From: Streptomyces hawaiiensis
GTDB lineage: Bacteria > Actinomycetota > Actinomycetes > Streptomycetales > Streptomycetaceae
Length of the DNA: 64,000 nt
Direction of reading: 5' to 3'
Assembly (NCBI RefSeq): GCF_004803895.1
Contig: NZ_CP021978.1
Location: 2,418,001-2,482,000, forward strand
The notes under the pieces are model-generated. The model saw nothing but the letters and a program-made list of their open reading frames with translations, did not search any database and was not told the DNA's origin. How positions within the stretch are numbered: the stretch's first letter is position 1; each line of letters starts with the position of its first letter. The translations under genes and the position numbers were made by a program. This document shows, piece by piece, positions 1 through 8,193 of the stretch.

Positions 1-24
1 GGGCACCAGCCACATCCGTGTCAC
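1..24 (-). CDS. Possible 5' end of ftsW (partial, cut by window start)
   Basis: On the minus strand 51 nt after the murD stop, a GGGAGG ribosome-binding site precedes a GTG codon at 24-22, which opens a frame V-T-R-M-W-L-V-P to the edge. In Streptomyces dcw clusters ftsW follows murD, so this may be the start of that lipid-II flippase/SEDS protein. Only eight codons are visible, none of them diagnostic, so the call rests on position and the ribosome-binding site alone. Confidence 0.3.
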
Positions 25-75
25 GCGTCCCTCCCAGGTACGCCCGGCACCGCCGCCGGGCGAGGCGGACCCGGG

Positions 76-1527
76 TCAGCCGTCGGCGGAGCCGAGCTCA
101 CGAACGGCGTCCGCGAAAGCGTCCCCGCGCTTGTTGTAGTTGGCGAACATGTCCATGGAGGCGCAGGCCGGGGCCAGTAGCACCGTGTCGCCCGCGTGAG
201 CGAGTTTCCGCGCCTCCTGGACCGCCGCGCGCATCGCCCCAGTGTCGGTCCGGTCGAGGTCGACGACGGGTACCTGCGGGGCGTGTCGCGCGAGGGCTTC
301 CCGGATGAGCGCGCGGTCCGCGCCGATCAGTACGGCGCCCCGCAGCCGCTTGGCCGACTCGGTGACCAGTTCGTCGAAGGTCGCGCCCTTGGCGAGCCCG
401 CCCGCGATCCACACGATCGGCTCGTACGCCGCCAACGAGGCCTGTGCCGCATGTGTGTTGGTGGCCTTGGAGTCGTCGACGTAGGCGACCCCGTCCACGT
501 CCGCCACGTGCGCGATGCGGTGCGCGTCCGGGGTGAAGGCCCGCAGGCCGTCCCGTACGGCCCCGGCGGGCACGCCGTAGGCGCGGGCGAGGGCCGCCGC
601 CGCGAGGGCGTTGGCGATGTTGTGCGGGGCCGGCGGGTCGACGTCGGCGACCTCGGCGAGCTCCTGGGCGTTCTTGTGCCGGTTCTCGACGAAGGCGCGG
701 TCGACCAGGATGCCTTCCACGACGCCGAGTTGGGACGGGCCCGGGGTGCCGAGGGTGAAGCCGACGGCCCGGCAGCCCTCCTCGACGTCGGCCTCGCGGA
801 CCAGGTCCTCGGTGGACGGCTTGTCGGTGGCATCCACGTTGTAGACGCAGGCGACGCGGTTGCCCTCGTAGATACGGCCCTTGTCGGCGGCGTACGCCTC
901 CATGGAGCCGTGCCAGTCGAGGTGGTCGGGGGCGAGGTTCAGCACGGCGGCCGAGTGGGCGCGCAGGGAGGGCGCCCAGTGCAGCTGGTAGCTGGAGAGC
1001 TCCACGGCCAGGACGTCGTACTGCTCCTCGCCGAGGACCGCGTCCAGCAGCGAGACGCCGATGTTGCCGACGGCGGCCGTGCGCAGGCCCGCCGCCTTCA
1101 GGATCGACGCCAGCATCTGGACGGTGGTGGTCTTGCCGTTGGTGCCGGTGACGGCCAGCCACGGGGCGGCGTCGGGGCCGCGCAGGCGCCAGGCCAGTTC
1201 GACGTCGCCCCAGATCTCCAGACCCGCGTCACGGGCCGCCGCGAACAGCGGCTTGTCCGGCTTCCAGCCGGGCGCGGTGACGATCAGCTCGGTGCCCTCC
1301 GGCAGGGAGTCGCCGTCACCGAGGCGCACGGTGATGCCGAGCGCCTCCAGGTCGGCCGCCTGCGCCCGCGCGCGCTCGTCGGCGCCGTCGTTGACGACCG
1401 TGACGCTCGCGCCGAGGCCGTGCAGCACCTTGGCCGCCGGGACGCCGGAGACGCCGAGCCCGGCGACGGTGACGTGCTTGCCCTGGAAGTCGAAGGGCTC
1501 CGAGGAGATCACTTGTCCGCTACCCAT
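76..1527 (-). CDS. murD: UDP-N-acetylmuramoylalanine--D-glutamate ligase
   Basis: MurD adds D-Glu to UDP-MurNAc-L-Ala in the cytoplasm, the second amino-acid addition of peptidoglycan synthesis. The 483-residue protein has an N-terminal Rossmann-like UDP-binding part (V-A-G-L-G-V-S-G near residues 20-28), the Mur-ligase ATP loop GTNGKT near 128-133, the central NLAPDHLDWH segment and a C-terminal domain with DDSKATN. This is the usual family length. Two starts are possible: ATG at 1527, which overlaps mraY by 19 nt, or GTG at 1512, whose GTGA overlaps the mraY stop at 1509-1511. Both imply translational coupling to mraY. It lies in the dcw operon between mraY and probable ftsW. Confidence 0.97.
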   Translation of the reverse strand: MGSGQVISSEPFDFQGKHVTVAGLGVSGVPAAKVLHGLGASVTVVNDGADERARAQAADLEALGITVRLGDGDSLPEGTELIVTAPGWKPDKPLFAAARDAGLEIWGDVELAWRLRGPDAAPWLAVTGTNGKTTTVQMLASILKAAGLRTAAVGNIGVSLLDAVLGEEQYDVLAVELSSYQLHWAPSLRAHSAAVLNLAPDHLDWHGSMEAYAADKGRIYEGNRVACVYNVDATDKPSTEDLVREADVEEGCRAVGFTLGTPGPSQLGVVEGILVDRAFVENRHKNAQELAEVADVDPPAPHNIANALAAAALARAYGVPAGAVRDGLRAFTPDAHRIAHVADVDGVAYVDDSKATNTHAAQASLAAYEPIVWIAGGLAKGATFDELVTESAKRLRGAVLIGADRALIREALARHAPQVPVVDLDRTDTGAMRAAVQEARKLAHAGDTVLLAPACASMDMFANYNKRGDAFADAVRELGSADG

Positions 1528-2603
1528 CCCGCATAGAAAAGACCCAGCCCGACTACCACGCAAATGCCCTGGATGATCCAGAAACGAACCACCACGAGCA
1601 CTTCGGACCAGCCTTTGAGTTCGAAGTGATGCTGGAGTGGCGCCATTCTGAAGACGCGCTTGCCGGTGAGCCGGAAGGAGCCGACCTGGATGACCACCGA
1701 CATGGTGATCAGGACGAACAGGCCGCCGAGGATGGCGAGCAGCAGCTCGGTGCGGGAGCAGATCGCAAGGCCGGCGAGCACACCGCCGAGGGCGAGCGAA
1801 CCGGTGTCCCCCATGAAGATCTTGGCGGGCGAGGTGTTCCACCACAGGAAGCCGAGGCAGGCGCCCATCAGCGCGGAGGAGACGACCGCGAGGTCGAGCG
1901 GGTCGCGCACCTCGTAGCAGGCCGTCGGGTTCGTCAGGGTCTCCGCGTTCACGCAGGACTCCTGGAACTGCCAGACGCCGATGAACGTGTAGGCGCTGAA
2001 CACCAGCACGGACGCGCCGGTGGCGAGGCCGTCCAGACCGTCCGTCAGGTTCACGCCGTTCGACATCGCGAGGATCATGAACAGCGCCCAGACGACGAAC
2101 AGCACCGGCCCGATGGACCAGCCGAAGTCATGGACGAAGGAGAGCTTGGTGGACGCCGGGGTCTGGCCCTGGGCGTCCGCGAACTGCAGTGACAGCACCG
2201 CGAAGCCGATGCCGACGATCAGCTGGCCGGCCATCTTCGCCTTGGCGCGCAGGCCCAGGGAACGCCGTTTGACGATCTTGATGTAGTCGTCGAGGAAGCC
2301 GACCAGGCCCATGCCGACCATCAGGCCGAGCACCAGCAGGCCCGAGAAGGTCGGCGCCGCGTCGACGTCCGGGTCCAGATAGCCCGTGATCACCTTGGCC
2401 AGGAAGTACGCGGCGACCGTCGCGAAGATGAAGGCGATACCGCCCATCGTCGGCGTACCGCGCTTGCTGGCGTGCTCGCGCGGGCCGTCGTCGCGGATGT
2501 ACTGGCCGTAGCCCTTGCGGGCCAGGAGCTTGATCAGCAGCGGGGTGCCGACCATCGTCAGGAAGAGACCAATGACTCCTGCGAACAGGATCTGCTTCAT
2601 CAT
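1509..2603 (-). CDS. mraY: Phospho-N-acetylmuramoyl-pentapeptide-transferase
   Basis: MraY transfers phospho-MurNAc-pentapeptide from UDP to undecaprenyl phosphate and makes lipid I at the membrane. The 364-residue product is polytopic, with about ten hydrophobic segments. It has the family signatures: the DDYIK loop near residue 105, NLTDGLDGLA near 186 and the MGDTGS loop near 265, which carry the catalytic Asp residues. The start ATG at 2603 overlaps the murF stop as ATGA, so translation is probably coupled. A second ATG follows immediately. It is collinear with murF upstream and murD downstream, as in other Streptomyces. Confidence 0.97.
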   Translation of the reverse strand: MMKQILFAGVIGLFLTMVGTPLLIKLLARKGYGQYIRDDGPREHASKRGTPTMGGIAFIFATVAAYFLAKVITGYLDPDVDAAPTFSGLLVLGLMVGMGLVGFLDDYIKIVKRRSLGLRAKAKMAGQLIVGIGFAVLSLQFADAQGQTPASTKLSFVHDFGWSIGPVLFVVWALFMILAMSNGVNLTDGLDGLATGASVLVFSAYTFIGVWQFQESCVNAETLTNPTACYEVRDPLDLAVVSSALMGACLGFLWWNTSPAKIFMGDTGSLALGGVLAGLAICSRTELLLAILGGLFVLITMSVVIQVGSFRLTGKRVFRMAPLQHHFELKGWSEVLVVVRFWIIQGICVVVGLGLFYAGWVADK

Positions 2604-4006
2604 CGGGCGGAAACCTCACCCTCGGCACCGGTCTCCATGAGCGCCTGCGCCACGCTCTCGAGGCCGACCGAACGGGACGCCTTCACGAGCACGACGTCCC
2701 CCGGGCGCAACTCGCTGCGCAACAGGTCGACCGCCGCCTGTGCGTCGGACACGTGCACCGACTCCTCACCCCACGAACCCTCGTTATATGCGCCCAGTTG
2801 CAGCCAGGCGGCTTCCCTGCCACCGACCGCGACGAGCTTGCTGACGTTGAGCCGGACGGCGAGCCGCCCGACCGCGTCGTGCTCGGCGAGAGCCTCGTCC
2901 CCGAGCTCGGCCATCTTGCCGAGCACCGCCCACGTACGACGCCCCTTGCCGATCGCCGCGAGCGCGCGCAGAGCGGCTCGCATGGACTCGGGGTTCGCGT
3001 TGTAGGCGTCGTTGACGACCGTCACGCCGTCCGGGCGCTCGGTGACCTCCATCCGCCAGCGGGAGAGGGAGCCCGCCTCGGAGAGCGCGACGGCGATCTC
3101 GTCAGCGGACATGCCCAACTCGTGGGCGACGGCGGCCGCGGCGAGCGCGTTCGACACGTGGTGCTCACCGTACAGGCGCATGGTCACATCGCTTGCACCG
3201 GAGGGTGTGTGAAGCCTGAACGAGGGCTGTCCGGTGTCCGTGAGTCGCACGTTCTCGGCTCGAACGTCCGCTTCGCCGGACTCTCCGAAAAAGATCACCT
3301 TCGCCTTCGTACGGGAGGCCATGGCCCGTACGTAGGGGTCGTCCGCGTTGAGGATCGCGGTGCCGTCCTCCGGGAGTGCCTCCACCAGCTCGCCCTTGGC
3401 CTGCGCGATCTGCTCGCGGCCGCCGAACTCGCCGATGTGGGCGCTGCCGACGTTGAGGACGAGGCCGACCTTCGGGGGTGTCAGGCCGGCGAGGTAGCGG
3501 ATGTGTCCGATGCCGCGGGCGCCCATCTCCAGGACGAGGAACCTGGTCTCCTCGGTGGCACTGAGCGCGGTCAGCGGCAGCCCGATCTCGTTGTTGAGCG
3601 AGCCGGGCGTGAACACCGTCGGGGCCTTGCGCCGGAGCACCTGCGCGATGAGGTCCTTGGTGCTGGTCTTGCCCGCCGAGCCGGTGAGGGCGACGAGGGT
3701 GGCGCCGAGGCGCCGCACGACGTGCCGGGCGAGGGCGCCGAGAGCGTTCTGGACGTCGTCCACGACGATCGCGGGCACGCCGACGGGGCGGGTGCCGAGC
3801 ACGGCCACCGCTCCGCCCTCGACGACCGCCGCGGCGAAGTCGTGGCCGTCCACGCGCTCCCCGGCGAAGGCCACGAACAGGCTGCCCGGTCCCGCCTCCC
3901 GGGAGTCCCGGACGACCGGCCCGGTGACCTGGACGGACGGATCCGGTATGTCGTGCGTCTGCCCGCCGACGACTTCTGCGATCTCGGCGAGGGAGAGGGC
4001 GATCAC
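2600..4006 (-). CDS. murF: UDP-N-acetylmuramoyl-tripeptide--D-alanyl-D-alanine ligase
   Basis: MurF adds D-Ala-D-Ala to the UDP-MurNAc-tripeptide and completes the stem peptide. The start is placed at GTG 4006, giving VIALSLAEIAEVVGG, the usual MurF N-terminus, and 468 residues. The longer open frame toward 4222 runs through murE in another frame and is not coding. The ATP loop TGSAGKTSTKD lies near residue 110, followed by NNEIGLP, EMGARG and NDAYNANPES, all typical of MurF. The GTG overlaps the stop of a mini-ORF at 4003-4038 that links murE to murF. The 3' end overlaps the mraY start by 4 nt. Confidence 0.96.
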   Translation of the reverse strand: MIALSLAEIAEVVGGQTHDIPDPSVQVTGPVVRDSREAGPGSLFVAFAGERVDGHDFAAAVVEGGAVAVLGTRPVGVPAIVVDDVQNALGALARHVVRRLGATLVALTGSAGKTSTKDLIAQVLRRKAPTVFTPGSLNNEIGLPLTALSATEETRFLVLEMGARGIGHIRYLAGLTPPKVGLVLNVGSAHIGEFGGREQIAQAKGELVEALPEDGTAILNADDPYVRAMASRTKAKVIFFGESGEADVRAENVRLTDTGQPSFRLHTPSGASDVTMRLYGEHHVSNALAAAAVAHELGMSADEIAVALSEAGSLSRWRMEVTERPDGVTVVNDAYNANPESMRAALRALAAIGKGRRTWAVLGKMAELGDEALAEHDAVGRLAVRLNVSKLVAVGGREAAWLQLGAYNEGSWGEESVHVSDAQAAVDLLRSELRPGDVVLVKASRSVGLESVAQALMETGAEGEVSAR

Positions 4007-4038
4007 AAGTTCATCCCCTGGGTCTTCTGGATTTTCAT
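4003..4038 (-). CDS. 11-codon mini-ORF bridging murE and murF
   Basis: On the minus strand, ATG at 4038-4036 overlaps the murE stop codon (ATGA) and opens the frame M-K-I-Q-K-T-Q-G-M-N-L, then stops at 4005-4003, where TGA overlaps the murF start as GTGA. The peptide repeats the last residues of MurE (I-Q-K-T-Q-G) because a 17-nt segment is tandemly duplicated here. It may simply carry ribosomes from murE to murF, or it may be an accident of the duplication. No function of its own is claimed. Confidence 0.35.
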   Translation of the reverse strand: MKIQKTQGMNL

Positions 4039-4055
4039 CCCTGGGTCTTCTGGAT
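4016..4055. repeat. 17-bp tandem duplication at the murE 3' end
   Basis: The 17-bp unit CCCTGGGTCTTCTGGAT occurs at 4016-4032 and again at 4039-4055, a period of 23 bp. The right-hand copy encodes the C-terminus of MurE. The left-hand copy fills the murE-murF gap and creates the bridging mini-ORF. Confidence 0.85.
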
Positions 4056-5690
4056 GGCTTCGCGGAGCACCTGGCGGTCGTCGAAGGGACGGACCACCCC
4101 GGCGATGTCCTGGCCCTGCTCGTGGCCCTTGCCCGCGACCAGCACGGTGTCGCCGGGTTCGGCGCGGGCGACGGCGGCGGCGATCGCGGCGGCCCGGTCC
4201 TCGAAGACCTGCACCTCGCCACGCTCGTGCGCGGGCACGGACGCCGCGCCCTGGAGCATCGTGGCGAGGATCGCGAGGGGGTCCTCGCCGCGGGGGTTGT
4301 CGGAGGTCAGTGTGGCGGTGTCGGCGAGCCGGGCCGCCGCGGCCCCCATCGGCTCGCGCTTGGTCTTGTCGCGGTCGCCGCCGCAGCCGAGGACGATGTG
4401 CACCTTGCCCTCGGTGACCTTGCGCAGGGCGCGCAGCACCGACTCGACGGCGTCGGTCTTGTGCGCGTAGTCGACGACCGCGAGGAACGGCTGACCGGCG
4501 TCCACGCGCTCCAGCCGGCCCGGCACGCCGGGGACGGCGGCGACGCCGTCGGCGGCGGCCTGCGGGTCGAGACCGGCGACGGCGAGGGCGACGATCGCGG
4601 CGAGGGTGTTGGCCACGTTGAAGGGCCCCGGCAGCGGCGACTTGGCGGCGATCCGCTCACCCTTGGGCCCGATGGCGGTGAACGTCGAGTCCAGCCGGCC
4701 GATCTCGACGTCCTCGGCGCGCCAGTCGGCGTCGGGGTGGCCCTCGGCGGAGTAGGTGACGACCGGGACGGTGGCCTCCTTCGCCAGCCTGCGGCCGTAC
4801 TCGTCGTCGACGTTGACCACACCGAGCTTGCCGCGCTCCGGCGTGAACAGCTGAGCCTTGGCCTGGAAGTAGTCCTCCATGCCGGAGTGGAACTCCATGT
4901 GTTCCGGGCTGAGGTTGGTGAAGACGCCGATGTCGAAGACGCAGCCGTCGACCCGGCCGAGGACCAGGGCGTGGCTGGAGACCTCCATGGCGACCGCGTC
5001 GACACCGCGTTCGCGCATGACGGCGAACAGGGCCTGGAGGTCGGTGGCTTCGGGGGTGGTGCGCTCGGACTTGATGCGCTCGTCACCGATGCGCATCTCG
5101 ACCGTGCCGATCAGGCCGGTGGACCTGACCGTCTTCAGGCCGCCCTCGACGAGGTAGGCGGTGGTGGTCTTGCCGGAGGTGCCGGTGATGCCGATCTGGA
5201 GCAGGTCCCGGCCGGGGTGGCCGTAGATCGTGGCGGCCAGTTCGCCCATCCGTGCGCGCGGGTCGTCGACGACCAGGACCGGCAGTCCGGACGCGGCGGC
5301 GCGCTCGGCACCCGTCGGGTCGGTCAGCACGGCGGCGGCGCCCAGGCCCGCGGCCTGGTTGACGAAGTCGGCGCCGTGCAGCCGGGCCCCCGAGAGGGCG
5401 GCGTACAGGTCGCCGGGGCGTACGGCGCGTGAGTCGTGGGTGATGCCCGTGACCTCGGCGGCGCTCTCCGGTGTGGAAGCACCCAGCTGATCGGCGAGTT
5501 CCGCGAGGGGTGTGGCGGAGACCTGCACCGGCCTGGGCGGCCCGGGGTATGTCACGGGATGGCCCTTCTGGGTGGTTTGGGACTGATCAGCGTGTGGCAC
5601 GGCGGTGAGCGTACCGGGCGTACCCGCCTCCGGGCGAAGTGAGGGGCTGGGGCTGCGCTGGTTGCCGGGCTCGGGGGTGATCGTTGTCAC
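4035..5690 (-). CDS. murE: UDP-N-acetylmuramoyl-tripeptide synthetase (DAP-adding)
   Basis: MurE adds diaminopimelate to UDP-MurNAc-L-Ala-D-Glu. The ATP-loop GTSGKTTTAYL is near residue 167, the TPE-x-T-D-L motif near 205, and the specificity motif DNPR is in the C-terminal domain (TSDNPRGEDP). DNPR marks DAP-adding rather than lysine-adding enzymes. Streptomyces walls contain LL-DAP. GTG 5690 gives 551 residues. GTG 5555 (VTYPGPPRP), with AGAAGGG upstream, gives 506 residues, closer to the usual length, so the start is uncertain. The extra N-terminus is rich in Pro, Ser and Thr. A perfect hairpin lies between this gene and ftsI. Confidence 0.95.
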   Translation of the reverse strand: MTTITPEPGNQRSPSPSLRPEAGTPGTLTAVPHADQSQTTQKGHPVTYPGPPRPVQVSATPLAELADQLGASTPESAAEVTGITHDSRAVRPGDLYAALSGARLHGADFVNQAAGLGAAAVLTDPTGAERAAASGLPVLVVDDPRARMGELAATIYGHPGRDLLQIGITGTSGKTTTAYLVEGGLKTVRSTGLIGTVEMRIGDERIKSERTTPEATDLQALFAVMRERGVDAVAMEVSSHALVLGRVDGCVFDIGVFTNLSPEHMEFHSGMEDYFQAKAQLFTPERGKLGVVNVDDEYGRRLAKEATVPVVTYSAEGHPDADWRAEDVEIGRLDSTFTAIGPKGERIAAKSPLPGPFNVANTLAAIVALAVAGLDPQAAADGVAAVPGVPGRLERVDAGQPFLAVVDYAHKTDAVESVLRALRKVTEGKVHIVLGCGGDRDKTKREPMGAAAARLADTATLTSDNPRGEDPLAILATMLQGAASVPAHERGEVQVFEDRAAAIAAAVARAEPGDTVLVAGKGHEQGQDIAGVVRPFDDRQVLREAIQKTQG

Positions 5691-5725
5691 GGAGGCGGTC
5701 CTGGTGGCTCGGTGGGGCTGAGTGC

Positions 5726-5751
5726 TGATCAGGGCGGGTTCGCCCTGATCA
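5726..5751 (-). other. Perfect 10-bp hairpin overlapping the ftsI stop codon
   Basis: TGATCAGGGC at 5726-5735 and GCCCTGATCA at 5742-5751 form a perfect stem with a 6-nt loop. On the minus strand the stem includes the ftsI TGA and sits 36-61 nt before murE. No T-run follows, so it could be a partial terminator, a processing site or an mRNA 3'-end stabiliser that sets the ftsI to murE ratio. Confidence 0.6.
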
Positions 5752-7716
5752 CTGTTTGTAGGAGACGGGCAGCCTCGCGGGCTTGGCGCCGGTCGGCGGG
5801 ACCTGGAGGGACTTCAGTGCGAACTCCATGACCTTCTTGTAGACGGGTCCGCAGATCTGCCCGCCGAAGTAGCTGCCCTGGGTGGCGTTCTGGATGGCGC
5901 AGTAGACGGTGATGCGCGGCTTGTCGGCGGGCGCGAACCCGGCGAACGAGGAGGTGTAGCCGTGGTACTTGCCGGTGGCCGGATCCACGCGGTTGGCGGT
6001 GCCCGTCTTGCCCGCGACGCGGTAGCCGGGGATGCGCGCCTTGGTGCCGGTGCCCTCCTCGTCGTCCACGACGGACTCCAGCATCTGGGCGAGGGTCTTC
6101 GCCGTCGCGGCGCCGACGACCCGGTTCTTCGCGGGCTTGGGGGCGGGTGTGAAGCGCCCGTCGGGGCCCTTGGTGCCGCGCACGAGGGTGGGCTCGACAC
6201 GGACGCCGCCGTTGGCGATGGTCGAGTACACGGAGGCCGCCTGCATGGCGTTGATGGAGACGCCCTGGCCGAAAGGGATCGTGTACTGCTGCGAGGTCGA
6301 CCACTTGTCGGGCGGGGCGAGGATGCCCTTGGTCTCGCCGGGGAAGCCGAGCCCGGTGTAGCTGCCGAGGCCGAACTTACGCAGGTAGTCGTAGAGGACC
6401 TTGTTGGCCTGGGCCTGGGTCCTGCCGAGCTGTCCGGTGGCGAGGATGGTGCCGATGTTGCTGGACTTGGCGAGGACGCCGTTGAGCGTCAGGTACCAGG
6501 TCGGGTGGTCGATGTCGTCCTTGAAGAGCCGGTCGCCGCGGTGCAGCCGGTTGGGCACGACCACATGGGTCCCCGGTGTGGCGGCTTTCTCCTGGAGGAC
6601 GGCCGCCATCGACATGACCTTGGCGGTGGAGCCGGGCTCGAAGGCGTCCTGGAGGGCGGCGTTGCCGAGGGCGGCCGGGTCGGCGTCGGACAGGTCGTTC
6701 GGGTCGAAGCCGGGCGAGTTGGCCATGGCCAGGATCTGCCCGGTGCGAGTGTCCTGGACGATGACGTAGCCACGGTCGGCGGCGGACTCCTTCACCTGGT
6801 CGCTGATGGCGTTCTGCGCGGCCCACTGGATGTCGCGGTCGATGGTGAGCTCGACGTCGCTGCCGGGGACGGCGGGTGTCTCGGTGGAGCCCGCGGTGGG
6901 CACGAGACGGCCCCCGGACTGGGCGTAGCGGATCTTGCCGTCCTTGCCGGCGAGCTGCTTGTTCAGCTGCAGCTCGATGCCGCCGCCGGGCTTGCCCTCG
7001 GCGTTGACCCAGCCCAGTATCCCCGCGGCGAGGTCGCCGCCGGGGTACACGCGCTTGCTGGTGGCGACGGAGAAGACACCGGAGAGGACGTTGTGCGTGG
7101 ACTTGTCCGTCTCCGCCTTCTTGGCGAGCGCCGACTTGAGGTCCTTGATCTGCTTCCAGACCTGCGGGGTCTGGCGGGAGGCCAGTTTGACGTAGCGCAG
7201 GGCCTTGTTCTTCGGGCGCAGCTTCTTGACCAGGTCTTCCTGATCCTGGCCCAGGATCGGCGCGAGGAGTGCGGCCGCCTGCTCGGGCCCGTCACCGATC
7301 TTCACCATGTCCGGGGCGAACATGGTGGGGTCGGCGGTGATGTCGTAGGCGTCCTCGCTGGTCGCGAGGGCCACACCGGACCGGTCGGTGATCTCGCCCC
7401 GGTCCGCGGCGAGGATCTGCCCGACGTAGCGGTTCTGCTCGGCCTTGGCGGCGTATGTGCTCGCGTCGACGGCCTGCACCTGGAACAGCCGTACGACGAA
7501 GGCGCTCAGGACCAGGGTCAGCGCGAGTCCGACCAGGCGCAGGCGGGGGCGGGGGCTGCCGAGCCTCAGCGGTCGGGGCGCCGCCGGGCGGCCCTGCCCC
7601 GGCCGACGGGCCGGACGGGCACCGGGGCCGGGGCGGCGCCGGGCGTCGGGGCGGGCGGGCCTGGCCGGGCCGGGCACGCGGCGACGTGGCGGTTCCCTGT
7701 CGGACACTTCCGTCAC
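5749..7716 (-). CDS. ftsI: Penicillin-binding protein 3 / division transpeptidase
   Basis: FtsI is a monofunctional class B transpeptidase that cross-links septal peptidoglycan with FtsW. The 655-residue product has a basic, Pro/Arg-rich cytoplasmic tail, one membrane anchor (VGLALTLVLSAFVVRLFQV, near residues 60-80), a PBP dimerisation domain, and the transpeptidase motifs STAK (AFEPGSTAKV), SSN (AKSSNIG) and KTGT (AGKTGTANR). The catalytic Ser is in STAK. No C-terminal PASTA domains are present. GTG 7716 was chosen because its GTGA overlaps the stop of the upstream ftsL-like gene. The open frame continues upstream to 8166 but that stretch is the shadow of the neighbour. A second GTG at 7707 is possible. 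Confidence 0.95.
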   Translation of the reverse strand: MTEVSDREPPRRRVPGPARPARPDARRRPGPGARPARRPGQGRPAAPRPLRLGSPRPRLRLVGLALTLVLSAFVVRLFQVQAVDASTYAAKAEQNRYVGQILAADRGEITDRSGVALATSEDAYDITADPTMFAPDMVKIGDGPEQAAALLAPILGQDQEDLVKKLRPKNKALRYVKLASRQTPQVWKQIKDLKSALAKKAETDKSTHNVLSGVFSVATSKRVYPGGDLAAGILGWVNAEGKPGGGIELQLNKQLAGKDGKIRYAQSGGRLVPTAGSTETPAVPGSDVELTIDRDIQWAAQNAISDQVKESAADRGYVIVQDTRTGQILAMANSPGFDPNDLSDADPAALGNAALQDAFEPGSTAKVMSMAAVLQEKAATPGTHVVVPNRLHRGDRLFKDDIDHPTWYLTLNGVLAKSSNIGTILATGQLGRTQAQANKVLYDYLRKFGLGSYTGLGFPGETKGILAPPDKWSTSQQYTIPFGQGVSINAMQAASVYSTIANGGVRVEPTLVRGTKGPDGRFTPAPKPAKNRVVGAATAKTLAQMLESVVDDEEGTGTKARIPGYRVAGKTGTANRVDPATGKYHGYTSSFAGFAPADKPRITVYCAIQNATQGSYFGGQICGPVYKKVMEFALKSLQVPPTGAKPARLPVSYKQ

Positions 7717-8162
7717 CTGCCGGGGGTCGGAGTAGGGCCGTCGGTCATGGCCTCGGGGGCGAGGACCAGGGGGGTGTGCACGGAGGACTGCCGGATGCCG
7801 GGGGCGGCGCTGGGGACGCCCTTGACGGTGCCGTCGGGACCGAGGAAGGCGGGGTCGCCGCCGGGCACCATGCCGAGCTCGCGGGCGCGGCGCTGCAGGG
7901 CGCCGGGAGCGGAGTAGGCGTCGATGTCCCGCTGGAGGGCCTGCTCCTCGTCGGTGAGGTTCTTGGTCCCGCGCTGGAGGTCGTCGAGCTTGAACGCGCC
8001 TTCGCTGAGGGCCGAGTTCAGCACCAGGAGGGCGATGAGACCGCCACCGAGGAGGAGGACGACCAGGAGGACGAAGGGCGTGCGGGCCGCCTGCCCGGAG
8101 CCGGTCGGGAGGAGCCGCGCGAGTCGGGCCGCCCTCCCCTTCAGTTCGGGTTTGCCGCTCAC
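7713..8162 (-). CDS. ftsL: FtsL-like septum formation protein
   Basis: This is a small bitopic division protein of 149 residues. A basic cytoplasmic N-terminus is followed by one membrane helix (TPFVLLVVLLLGGGLIALLVL, about residues 28-48) and an extracytoplasmic coiled coil (DDLQRGTKNLTDEEQALQRDIDAY), then a Pro/Thr-rich tail. FtsL/DivIC proteins diverge strongly in sequence, so topology and position between rsmH and ftsI are the main evidence. GTG 8162 has GAGGGAG 7 nt upstream. Its stop overlaps the ftsI start. In this family it is expected to act with DivIC/FtsB and FtsQ. Confidence 0.85.
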   Translation of the reverse strand: MSGKPELKGRAARLARLLPTGSGQAARTPFVLLVVLLLGGGLIALLVLNSALSEGAFKLDDLQRGTKNLTDEEQALQRDIDAYSAPGALQRRARELGMVPGGDPAFLGPDGTVKGVPSAAPGIRQSSVHTPLVLAPEAMTDGPTPTPGR

Positions 8163-8193
8163 GCACGCTCCCTCGGTCCGGCCTGCACGCGCC

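Noticed and set aside
98..1162. Long Arg/Gly-rich open frames on both strands across murD and many other genes.
   Set aside because: They are shadow frames from high GC at third codon positions, with no family motifs.
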